Source: Gamsiella multidivaricata
Taxonomy: Eukaryota; Mortierellomycota; Mortierellomycetes; Mortierellales; Mortierellaceae
Assembly: GCF_025024155.1 (NCBI RefSeq)
Contig: NW_026251775.1
Location: 1-64,000, forward strand
Length of the DNA stretch: 64,000 nt
Reading direction: 5' to 3'
This document shows positions 21,124 through 30,178 of the stretch, piece by piece. The notes beneath the pieces were generated by a model. It saw only the letters and a list, made by a program, of their open reading frames with translations, was not told where the DNA came from and ran no database searches. The translations under genes and the position numbers were made by a program. The first letter of the stretch is position 1; each line of letters opens with the position of its first letter.

Positions 21124-22098
21124 TCATCTACAATGGATATAGTCCTGTGCACAGTCGACGCTGTGGTGGACAAGACGCTGCTCTATGCACCACCATCGCA
21201 TGCCAGCAATCAGGCCCACAAACTGTATCAGCACCCACGTCTGTGCACCTGCACTGCTGTCATAGCAGGTCGCCACAAGCCCCAGTGGGAAATGTATGGT
21301 CATTAAGAGACTTCCGATCACATGCAGGATTCTGCAGCGTGTGTGGCGCTTCGGCAGTCTCCGACGTGCTAGGTCGTCAAACTCCAAACACACAGTGTAC
21401 TCGATCAAGCTTTTTGTGGTGTTTTGGTCATTCAGTAGGTACACTCGCTGTTCGCAATTGGCGTTGCACTGGTGTCCGGACTGAACAGCGGGCCCGGCAC
21501 TGAGCACGATAAAGAACCAGCCAAGCCAGCCTAACAGCACATTACCTGCCCACAGCTGCATGTCGGCCCACGCCATGATCGCTGAAGCAGCCAGTGGCCA
21601 ACACGCAGCAATCCATCGCACAATGTTTGCATACGTTCCCGTGTGTGTATCTTCCTGTGGGGATACTGTCATGCGGATGTAATGATGGTGGACGCGATCC
21701 TGGGGCTTTAGAGCAGACACTGCAGCTACAGCACGATCCTGCACAGCTGCGTAGACGCAGCTACCCATCTGCTTCATCCGGCCGTCGGAGACGGAGTAGC
21801 ACTCTGCTTTTGCATTCCTCAAAGGCGCTACACCCACATACTCGTCCCAGTCGTTGATCCTGCCTGATAATGCACATGCTGTGTGCACCATCAGCATCGC
21901 TCCGAGCTTGAACGTAGGGCCAGCCACTGGTTGGCACGCCCCATTAACCAGCGCTGTAGTCAGCGTGATTGCACCATATGAGTCTTTGTAGAGGCACTGT
22001 GTCAGCATTGCGGGCGTCATGGCATCACATCCAAATGCACCCAATACTGCTAGTGCACTGGATACTGAGGTGACTGTGGTCGATGTTGTCTCGTCCAT
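21124..22098 (-). CDS. Four-helix membrane protein, cassette copy 1, C-terminus altered
   Basis: Single-exon gene of 324 residues starting at ATG 22098. It is identical to copy 2 (30179-31237) at all but a few residues up to about residue 317. It then ends in six unrelated residues because a deletion joined the frame to other DNA. Four hydrophobic segments near residues 158-178, 183-205, 257-279 and 285-305 predict membrane helices. The first 155 residues are mildly hydrophobic with many Cys. I recognise no family. It is transcribed away from the HET-like gene, with 684 bp between the two start codons, so the pair probably shares regulation. The altered C-terminus may matter if that tail is functional. 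Confidence 0.6.
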   Translation of the reverse strand: MDETTSTTVTSVSSALAVLGAFGCDAMTPAMLTQCLYKDSYGAITLTTALVNGACQPVAGPTFKLGAMLMVHTACALSGRINDWDEYVGVAPLRNAKAECYSVSDGRMKQMGSCVYAAVQDRAVAAVSALKPQDRVHHHYIRMTVSPQEDTHTGTYANIVRWIAACWPLAASAIMAWADMQLWAGNVLLGWLGWFFIVLSAGPAVQSGHQCNANCEQRVYLLNDQNTTKSLIEYTVCLEFDDLARRRLPKRHTRCRILHVIGSLLMTIHFPLGLVATCYDSSAGAQTWVLIQFVGLIAGMRWWCIEQRLVHHSVDCAQDYIHCR

Positions 22099-22782
22099 GC
22101 TTGCTTTGTGTTTTCAGGATATTCCGTGGGTCGGCTTTGGTGGTTGGGTGCTTGTATGTGGAATCAAGAGTCCATTCCGAGGTATTTGTACTCTGGGGAT
22201 TTTCTCAGCCTGCCACTCTCTCTCGCATTCCATCTCATGATTTACTATGAGGTGTCGAAGATGGAAGATTCTACCATGAAAGTAGATAGATTTTGTGTAA
22301 CCTTGGTGGGGCGAAGCAAATGTAAGGGATAACATGTTTGTTTCCATGGAAGCAAACATGGAAAAGAAAGGACAATGGCGAGGACAAAATGTTGGCGAAG
22401 CAAATGCGCGGGTTCACTGACTCATGTTTGTTTGCATGGAAGCAGGCAAAAAAAACATATTTACACACATGAAAAAGTATTGGCGAAGCAGATGTGCGGA
22501 TTCACTGACTACATGTCTGTTTGCACACGGCGTTGGCGAAGCAACATACGTGTCTTGCATGAACGAAAGAAAGGGCCAGTGAGTTATATGGTGAAGCGCC
22601 TTGGATGGACTCTTTGAATACACAGAAAAACAAATATAAAAGATACATCTACAGGGACTATGACCTTGACAACACCCGACATCGAATCTCCATCACAGCA
22701 TACTCAAGACATCCCTGCCAGACACACAAACGCTCCTCCACAACCTATTCCATCCCAAACACCTATCCTGCTCTAGCGAGTC
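22099..22782. promoter_or_regulatory. Divergent promoter of cassette copy 1
   Basis: This 684-bp spacer lies between the start codons of the membrane-protein and HET-like genes. It contains a 28-nt palindrome centred on CCATGG (22333-22360, one mismatch). It also has about four spaced copies of a GGCGAAGCA motif (about 22310, 22392, 22482 and 22532), some next to CATGTTTGTTTGCATGGAAGC half-palindromes. The arrangement suggests binding sites for a dimeric regulator, but no factor is known. Confidence 0.5.
22333..22360. promoter_or_regulatory. 28-nt palindrome in divergent promoter
   Basis: The half-sites CATGTTTG.TTCC and GGAAGCAAACATG mirror each other around CCATGG with one mismatched pair. 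The same palindrome is at 31472-31499 in unit 2. A degenerate half-site recurs about 100 bp downstream. Confidence 0.6.
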
Positions 22783-25306
22783 ATGATTTCCATCGACGAG
22801 GATGCATCAGATGAGCGTATTACAGCGACCGTTCATGACACCAAACGACTACTCAAAGCAACAGCAACACTCTCCAAGGCATTCCAAGACGGTGATCCAG
22901 AGGACACAACCCATGTCATCATCGGGCGATCTGAAGGTATGTCTGTGGCTAAACTTGATTTAAATGGGACTGGACTTTGGGCTTTCAGTGGCGCATTGCT
23001 TGGACCAGCTGCAGTGTGGATTGAGGTTTTGTATCCTGTTAACTGTCCACTCTTCACTGATTTACATTACTCCCAAATACTCAACAGAAGATCCGTCTGA
23101 GAGATGGGCTATGTCTCCAACAATGAACGGCTCCCTGGCTTTAAGCGAAATCGGTAACCCGTCGCGTCTTCCTCACGTGGCGGATATCAAGGAAGCTCTT
23201 TCTCGCTCTGGATTAACCGAAAATCAGAACTGGGATTCCGAGGAAGACAGAAATTCCGATGAGGACTGGGGCTCCGATGAGAGCTGGGGTTCCGATGAGG
23301 GCTGGGGTTCCGATGAGGACAAGAATCACAATGAGGACAAGGATTACAATGGGAACAGGGATAACACTGGGGACAGGTATTACAATGAGGACAGGGATTA
23401 TAATGAGAACTGTATTTCAGACGATGGCAAACCAGCAGGAGTAGAGGAGAGTGCTCTGAGTGCAGTAGATGTGGGCAGCGCCATTGTCGAGCTTGCCACG
23501 ATGGTGTTTGACTGCGCCGTCAATGGCACGACTACTGGTATTGACAGCCAGTGTGTCGCTGTCATGAGCAAGGTGCGACGGATTCCCTCTAAAGGAAGCC
23601 GTTGCAGATGCTCTCATTGCTTCATGCAGGCGCCTTGGCGGAGTGGACCAGTGGCAGGAATGAATGGTAACTGTGGTGCGTATGCCTGGGGGATCGGTAG
23701 CGGTTTGGTCGTAGGGCCTGGGGTAATCGACCAGTTGGTCGAGCAAACTTGGGAAAGCGTCAGCAATATGGTTGATAGGTGGGGACAGTTGGTTGGGAGC
23801 AAGGTGTGTGTGGCTGACTATAGGACCATCAATCACTCAGACGGCGGCATGAGCTTTTCTCCGTTACTGGCTGCTGAGATTCGGTCAGGTATCCCGTATG
23901 TTGATGGCATGACCACCATGGCCATCGGTTGTGAAGGGATGCTGAATGGTGCGGGAATGTATGAGCATTATCCGGCTACTGGCGACTACGAAGAGACGAA
24001 GCTCATGCATGATGGTGAGCATCGATGGATTGACTGTGCTGGAGGGGTTCCAAGGACGGTTATCAAGTCACTAATAGGCAATGAACGGTACGCGTGTGTG
24101 TCACACACCTGGGGGCGTGGCTGGTGCAAGGGGACTTGTGGCATCACAGGGGAGTACCAGGAGAAGCACGTGTGCAAATGGGGCTATTGGGATGAGCGGG
24201 ATATAGCAGCTGCCGTTATAGCCACAGGATGGGATAGTGAGTTGTGGCTCGACTGGGTTGACGTTCCCACGCAGGCAGGCTTGAAGAAGGCCAACAAGAT
24301 CAAGGCACAAGCCGAGCTATATGCTGATGCGAGTCGCGTGTTTGTGTTTGTTCCTGAACACGATTTCCTTTCGATCAAAGGTGCGCTAGATCTCAGTGAG
24401 ACCGCTGACACCTTCGATGAGTTCCTTGAGGTGATACATCTACTCGGAGGTGTTAAATGGTTCACATCCACTTGGACGTTGCAGGAGATGTTCATGAGCT
24501 ACGAGCGCATGATGGTTGTGACCCATGGTGGCAAGTCCATTGAGTGTGGATGGCTGGTAACACTGCAGGCTCGGTTGGGTGCCCTACTTGATAGATATTG
24601 GATGTGCCTCAAAGCTACCGATATGACTACGCTTCTTGCCCTTGGCGTACTGGAGCTTGGTGACTGTGATCCTGGGCGACTGGTTGCGGCTGCACTAATG
24701 CGTTGTCGTGGAATGACACATGATTGTTGTGATAGTGTAACTCACGAACGTTGTGGTGCACAGACGCATGATCGTTGTGGTGGAGGGATGCATGATATGG
24801 GAGTGTTTGATTCTATAAGGTATGAGCTGATCCTTGACGTACCAGGAGGACTGCCAGCGTGTGCCCAGCTTATAGGTTTAGCAGTGCAGCAGCATGATGT
24901 TAGTTGGCTGGCATTTGAGGCTGCCCCTGCGAAAGGAAGGATCGTCCCTGTATCCACAATGCCAATGTACGGGGCGAAGTGGCCTGCAGCTGGACGATGG
25001 CAAACAATCTGCGACTTGCTCGCCACTGGGGCAGGGTTGTTATGGTTTGGAGCTACTGGGACGGTTACGTTGTCGGAGACCATTCATTCTTGGTATGATG
25101 AGGACTTTGCATCTGAGGGCGTTTCTGGAGACAAGGGTACAGCTCGGGTCATTGTGCTCTGTGTGAGAGATACTGATCCCGCCAATGAGTGTTGGCTTGG
25201 GATGCTTATATCTGGGGTCTCGGGGAGGACACGCCGGGTCGGAGGTTGTGTGCTGAAGCCCTCGCAGATGCAGACGTCCGGATCGGGAGCAGTACTCGTG
25301 GTGTGA
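22783..25306 (+). CDS. HET-domain-like protein, cassette copy 1 (790 aa)
   Basis: Two exons, 22783-22936 and 23088-25306, joined across a 151-nt GT-AG intron in phase, give 790 residues. ATG 22783 is chosen because the spliced frame is open from it; an unspliced reading from 22964 would start inside the intron. In order there is a short helical N-terminus, an acidic Asp/Gly/Trp-rich repeat (about residues 98-160, 23226-23410), and a region of unknown type. The HET-like core has SHTWG at about 390-394, LWLDWVDVP at about 437-445 and WTLQE at 514-518. These match the family pattern Y-x-A-L-S-x-x-W-G, WIDALCI and W-T-L-Q-E. A hypervariable patch (566-584), octad TH-x-x-C repeats (about 594-621) and a long C-terminal domain follow. 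HET domains trigger incompatibility cell death in other fungi. AATAAA lies at 25344. Confidence 0.72.
24714..24797 (+). repeat. 24-nt (octapeptide) repeat inside HET-like gene copy 1
   Basis: Three and a half copies of a 24-nt unit encode a T-H-x-x-C octad, giving regularly spaced His and Cys. The same repeat is present in the other two copies with substitutions. Confidence 0.7.
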
Positions 25307-25532
25307 CAGTAATACATATAAACAGCCTATTTTCACAATACACAATAAAGGACTTTTCAGTTGCCTCTCTTCCCTGTGTTCTCTCCTGTTTGTCACAAGT
25401 GGGCACACCGACATGAGGTGACGATGATGCTGATGATTCAGAGCCTGATTAGCCTAAGAGTAATGTATACGGACATACTTGTGCGCAATCCGAGAAGATT
25501 GTTCCTTATTTTGCCCAATAGCAACCACGCTG

Positions 25533-25655
25533 GAGCGCTTTTGCCTTCAACACATCGACTTATACATGGGTAACATCATGGCTGAAAGAAATGACATTAC
25601 TGGCACCATTGATTGGGAGTCCTTAGGTGCATATCCAGTCTGGCAGCGTGCTTAA
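25533..25655 (+). pseudogene. APH-type phosphotransferase relic behind HET copy 1
   Basis: This is a shorter version of the relic at 6065. HIDLYMGN keeps the catalytic Asp and Asn, and IDWE follows, but a TAA at 25653 ends the frame 14 codons after IDWE begins. The version at 6065 reads through this point. Non-functional. Confidence 0.5.
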
Positions 25656-26227
25656 TACCCTGAATTTCTTGTTGGCAGAGGCATCAGTGTAGGAGCTAAT
25701 AATGGTGACAGGTGGGGTGAACAGAAGGATTTCCAACAGCTTCTCGAGGAGACGAACCTCTGTAATTCTTCTACTCAGAGATAGCAAGTCGAGATGAAGC
25801 GTTTGGAGCGGCTATGCAAGAGGGTGGCAAACTTCAGGAGAAAAAAGCCATTCTGCTTGGAGACTTTCTTACGAAAAGCAAACGCGTTTCAACAATGGCA
25901 TAGATGGCACGGATTACGATTGTTTTGCAGCTCTAACAGAAGGTACTTTGTCCGAATAGAGAGTCATTTCATATAAATCGGACCACTGCGTTATTATTGA
26001 GTAGAGCCAATAATAATATGTGCAATAAAATGATATTTTTATTTCACCCTAAAGGCGTCTTCGTATCTTTCTTGGATCGGAGGTGTTCCTTCACATCCAT
26101 ATCGCCTTTCTGGTGAATGGTTGCTTCGATTGGAAAGAGGGAATGGAAGATCCAAGAATGACAAGTTGTACGATTGCACACTAGCAGTAGCATAACTCAG
26201 TTCAGCTCAATTAAAATTTTTATTATT

Positions 26228-26330
26228 GGAAAATATCTCCACGGGAAAAATGTAAAATTTATTTTGCATGGCTTTTGTGCCAACCTCCATAACTGCAAAC
26301 ACATCAACACATATGAATTGAGTGGAGCCA
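26228..26330 (+). repeat. Left arm of inverted repeat flanking galactokinase
   Basis: The reverse complement of this stretch matches 28421-28531 imperfectly with small gaps. Shared blocks include TGGCTCCACTCAATTCATA and GTGTTTGCAGTTATG. It begins 24 bp past the galactokinase stop, in its 3' untranslated region. Confidence 0.7.
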
Positions 26331-26353
26331 CTATATACACGAAGCGAGCAGGG

Positions 26354-27913
26354 TTAGAGGTGTCCCACAAAGGTCGCGGCTCCACTGGAGGGCGCGGTGG
26401 CAAAGACGGCGCGGTTGAGTTTTTCTCCAGTCAAATTCGGATGGTGCTTCGCATAAAATTCCTTCTTTAGGTACTCAATGAACTCGGGCACCTTGTCCTC
26501 GGCCACCAACGAAACCGTCGCTCCACCCCATCCAGCGCCCGTCAATCTCGATCCATACGCGCCCGCACGACGGGCCAAGGCCGTCAATTCCTCGAGCTCA
26601 TCACACGAGCAATCAAATAGCGCATGGCATGAATCCTGCGATGCATCCATCAACTCACCCAGTTGCGTAAACAGCGTCTCAGCAACGACGTCCTGTTCCT
26701 GCCGCATCGACTTTTCACAGATATTCCTGAACTGAACCACGCGTTTTTCCTCGCTGTAGACGTGCTTGGCACGGCGGTACAGATGAAACTTTTCAGTACG
26801 AATCGGTTGCTGGATATAGAGTCTTGTGAATTCTTGCTCGCTTAGTCCTGCGAGCTCGCACATTTTTGCGAACGAGACCCCGGATTTAATCTCCTCCGTG
26901 CCAAAGACGCGCTCGACAACCTTGGTCATCTCCGTCAGCTTCTCAATGTCAGTCTCGGCCTCGGTCTTGCCAGCAGATTCGTAGCCAATCTTGTCAAAAT
27001 GCGCATCCAAGACCTGCTTCAGGTGCAGCTTGCCAGTTGCCGGGATCGGGATTCCCAAAGCCAGGGCCAGGATCCTGGCTGCGCCACGGGTTTCGACGAC
27101 GCGGAGATTGTAGCACACGGGAGCCGTGACAGCCTTGTTGGAGGTGACGAGCGTGTCCGCGATGACGAAGGCGATGGGTGGGAGAGTCTTGGGGAAATGG
27201 ACCGGGGTGACCTTAAGCACTGGGTGGAATTCGATGAAGAGAGCCGAGTTGGGTTTTGAGAGAATAGAGCAGGCCTGGTCCATGCCACCGACCATGGCGC
27301 CGACGTAGCCCTCAGAGCGGATGGAAAGAATGGCGAGCTCATGAGCCGAGGGTGACTTCTTGTCCTGGGGCAGGAGGGGTTCTTGGGCCTTGACAGTCGC
27401 GATGACGGAACAACAGACGACGGCTGAGGAGGAGGAGAGACCGGCACCAGTGGGGACAGTTCCGCTCATGAGACAAAGCATACCTTTGGGTTGTTCGACA
27501 CGGAACTCCTCAAGGACGCCGCGGTATCCGGCCAAGAAGTAATTGGACCAGATGTGGGCCTCTGGGTTGATAGGGACTATGCCGTCTTGACGGGATTTAG
27601 GCGAGAACTCCAGGGTGGTATATTCGGGGTTGAGGTTCGCGAGCTTCACGGCAGATTGGGAGTGATCAATGGCGACGGCGATAAGGCAATCATCTTCGAT
27701 GGCCATGGGCAGAACACCGAAACCGGCATAGTCGATATGTTCACCGATGAGGTTCACACGGCCGGGGGAGCGGGCGATGAAGTCAGGGATACGGCCGTAG
27801 AGGTTCTCGAACTGGGTGGAGAGCTCGACCCATCGCGCGCGGGCAGAGTCGATCTTTGGTTCGGAGTAAAGGATGGAGATGTCGTTGATGATGGGGATGG
27901 TGGAGGATGTCAT
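26354..27913 (-). CDS. GAL1: Galactokinase (GHMP family)
   Basis: Intronless, 519 residues. ATG at 27913 (MTSSTIPI) is chosen over the longer open frame from 28033, because the extra 40 residues have no homology pattern and the family's N-terminus starts near here. The enzyme phosphorylates alpha-D-galactose with ATP, the entry step of the Leloir pathway, in the cytosol. The galactokinase signature GRVNLIGEHIDY is at about 51-62. The GHMP ATP-binding motif PTGAGLSSSSA is at about 154-164, a GGMDQ motif holding the likely catalytic Asp lies near 215, and motif 3 GSRLTGAGWGG is at about 454-464. The length is normal for a fungal galactokinase, and no GAL7 or GAL10 lies nearby. It sits alone between the two cassette copies. 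Confidence 0.95.
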   Translation of the reverse strand: MTSSTIPIINDISILYSEPKIDSARARWVELSTQFENLYGRIPDFIARSPGRVNLIGEHIDYAGFGVLPMAIEDDCLIAVAIDHSQSAVKLANLNPEYTTLEFSPKSRQDGIVPINPEAHIWSNYFLAGYRGVLEEFRVEQPKGMLCLMSGTVPTGAGLSSSSAVVCCSVIATVKAQEPLLPQDKKSPSAHELAILSIRSEGYVGAMVGGMDQACSILSKPNSALFIEFHPVLKVTPVHFPKTLPPIAFVIADTLVTSNKAVTAPVCYNLRVVETRGAARILALALGIPIPATGKLHLKQVLDAHFDKIGYESAGKTEAETDIEKLTEMTKVVERVFGTEEIKSGVSFAKMCELAGLSEQEFTRLYIQQPIRTEKFHLYRRAKHVYSEEKRVVQFRNICEKSMRQEQDVVAETLFTQLGELMDASQDSCHALFDCSCDELEELTALARRAGAYGSRLTGAGWGGATVSLVAEDKVPEFIEYLKKEFYAKHHPNLTGEKLNRAVFATAPSSGAATFVGHL

Positions 27914-28420
27914 GTTGGAATGGAGAAATGGGAAGTGAGAAAAGAAGAGGAGCAGACACCTTTTGAAGAAAACGTTACACACAACAGAACTGTTCAAAAT
28001 GATCGGACCCTGGTTCTGAACACTCACCGCCAATCGAAGTTACTTACCCCGGACTCGCAGAGCAAGCTAGCTCGCTAGTTTACCCCACACTCTCGGGTGT
28101 TCTGCAAACGACTTCCCACCAACGTTACCGCTGTTGTTTGTTTTCTTTTCCCTCTGTTGTCCATGGCACAATGTCCATATCGCCAGAATGTCGTCAGACA
28201 AGGATTAGTGGGGCTAGAGCCCAATCCAGACCAGATGCGCTTGGCTACCCCCTATGGGTAGCATGGAGAAATTGTGGCAGAGAAACCTTTTATGGCAAAA
28301 TGGCCACGAGCCTATTGTTATTACTTCCGGTGTCTTATCTTATCGCTCTCGTTTGTTTTCATTTCTCTTTTCGGGGCAGCTTTGTTTGCGTTTTTGATAA
28401 TGGTTATCGTCACATATTAT

Positions 28421-28531
28421 TGGCTCCACTCAATTCATAACATTCTCATGTGTTGCTGTGTTTGCAGTTATGGGTGCTGGCACAAAATCCATGCAACATA
28501 AATTTAAACTTTTATCGTGAAGATATTTGAA
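28421..28531 (-). repeat. Right arm of inverted repeat flanking galactokinase
   Basis: This is the inverted partner of 26228-26330, about 510 bp upstream of the galactokinase start. The two arms enclose the whole gene. Confidence 0.7.
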
Positions 28532-29136
28532 TTCTGCCATTTTACGGAATGCCAGCCAAATATCCTCCTACTATCAAAGCCAAGACCATGGGGAGACTGC
28601 TCATTGGCTACAGGACAAGGACATTAGGACAAGGACATACACCTTTATTCGCGTCCTCAATGACAACAAACATCACTTTAAATGGTTGGCGCTCAGAGCA
28701 ATAAATACCTTTCTGTTGAGTGAATGTTCGAGAGACTTCGACTTCGACATTGGCTCCACCTTGAGAGCTATGCGCGCCGCGAGATTTTAGGAAAAAGAAA
28801 GGTGTTGTTCTTTCGAACAAATCTATAGAACAATGGGCTTAATCTCAGCAGATCGTAGTGACAAGGCTACTCTACTGCTTGCAATACCCCGTTACATTAA
28901 AGTCATCTGCAATGGATATAGTGCTGTCATCGTTGAGAAGACACCAGTGTAAATGAGAAGGATTTGTAGTAGGAAGTGTCCATCGTGTTATCTTCTCGCA
29001 TCAAGCGCGACCTGGAGGCATAAAACCTTGATGGGCTTGGGCTGGGGGGAGGGCTTATGTAAAGTACTGGCGACCGACTGATTACGTTCAACAAAGACAG
29101 ACCCAGTCAACGCATTGTCAATGTCTCTCTGCTCCA

Positions 29137-29784
29137 CAATGGGGCCGTACTCCCTATTATCTCCTCATAGCATGCAAGGACACGTGCGAGGTTGACCGTC
29201 TCGATATACTGACAGGTTATGTGTCTGATAATTTTGAGTACACATGCGAGCGAACCGCAGAGGCTGTGCAGATATGGCTGTATGAAGCCCTGGTGGTCAA
29301 GTCTCCAGAGATCATGCTGCTCCAAGGATACAATTCTGCCGCTCGAGATGAACGCTGGTTCGGCAAGCTGTGCGATCTAGACAGTCGGAGCGTGACTATA
29401 CCTCTCGGTGGTATGCTAAATGTCGACACCAAGGTGCGTTCTGTGATGAGAGGTGTAGGCATTCAAGTGAACTGCAGACATATGAACATGTCAACATATA
29501 CAGTGAAGAAGGGGAATGGACTCGAGCTTGCAAGTGTCCATGGACATAAGGCTATAGGCTGGCTCAGTGCTCAGTGTGTAGCCAGCAGCAGAGGTGTAGC
29601 CAGCGGTAGAAGTGTAGCTAACGACAGGAGTCTTTGTTTGGTTGGAATCAGCAGTATCCGCCTGTTCTGTGTGATCATAGAGATACACTCGAGCAAACGC
29701 GTCGGAGGATGTGTCATAGAGCACAATGGGTGTAATACGTATGACACGTATAAATGGGGACAGTTACAGGTAATCATCGAGTGA
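29137..29784 (+). CDS. Hypothetical protein fragment found only in duplication unit 2
   Basis: The frame is open from about 29137, with an ATG-free left part, to TGA at 29784, about 200 codons. It lies inside the 1.36 kb that unit 1 lacks. A loose V-A-x-x-R repeat (about 29577-29630) followed by RVGGCV near the C-terminus resembles the layout of the HET-like protein, where short repeats also precede a C-terminal RVGGCV. That suggests a distant, decayed HET-like paralogue. No HET signature itself is visible. It may be a pseudogene. Confidence 0.3.
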   Translation, partial: QWGRTPYYLLIACKDTCEVDRLDILTGYVSDNFEYTCERTAEAVQIWLYEALVVKSPEIMLLQGYNSAARDERWFGKLCDLDSRSVTIPLGGMLNVDTKVRSVMRGVGIQVNCRHMNMSTYTVKKGNGLELASVHGHKAIGWLSAQCVASSRGVASGRSVANDRSLCLVGISSIRLFCVIIEIHSSKRVGGCVIEHNGCNTYDTYKWGQLQVIIE

Positions 29785-29980
29785 GTAAGTGTCAAAATCT
29801 GCGCAAACGGAATAGAAGGGGGACAGGGACAAAGAAGAGGCGAGCTGTGGATCGAGTAATATATTTATTGCAGGATTGCTGTTCTATTTGGGAGATGATG
29901 AACACGAGGACAGGAACAAGGTACAAGTCGTTTTCAAGGAGTACATGAACGAGAGAAATACAAAGGCATTTGAGATGCTT

Positions 29981-30097
29981 GGACAAGAGTAGAGGCAAGG
30001 ACAGGGTAGAGGAAAGGACAGGGTAGAGGAAAGGACAGGATAGAGGGAAGGATAGGAAAGAGGCGAGAACAGGGTAGAGGCAAGGACAGGATAGAGA
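29981..30097. repeat. 17-bp minisatellite
   Basis: Six or so degenerate copies of GGACAGGGTAGAGGAAA. It lies within the segment missing from unit 1, just past the C-terminal end of the membrane-protein gene. Confidence 0.75.
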
Positions 30098-30178
30098 CTA
30101 AAGCAAGATGAAGGCACCGAAGGTTGGCAGGTGGTGAGAGCAGGAGAGGGGAAGAGAGAGAGAGGAAGAGAGAACAGA

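Larger units (their letters stand above)
20776..26010. repeat. Segmental duplication, unit 1
   Basis: This block matches 28552-35160 almost base for base. The left part (20776 to about 21140) aligns with an offset of about 7.78 kb. From about 21150 onward the offset is 9139 because unit 2 holds 1.36 kb more. It contains a membrane-protein gene, the divergent promoter, a HET-like gene and an APH relic. Similarity decays after about 26000. Confidence 0.9.

Noticed and set aside
22964..23087. Upstream start for the HET-like gene in copy 1 giving a 780-residue unspliced protein (same in copy 2 at 32103)
   Set aside because: That segment is an intron with GTATGT donor and CAACAG acceptor. Splicing links ATG 22783 in phase to the main frame and gives a better N-terminus.
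27914..28033. 40-residue N-terminal extension of galactokinase
   Set aside because: It is rich in Phe/Leu/Cys with no family similarity. The Met at 27913 fits the usual start.
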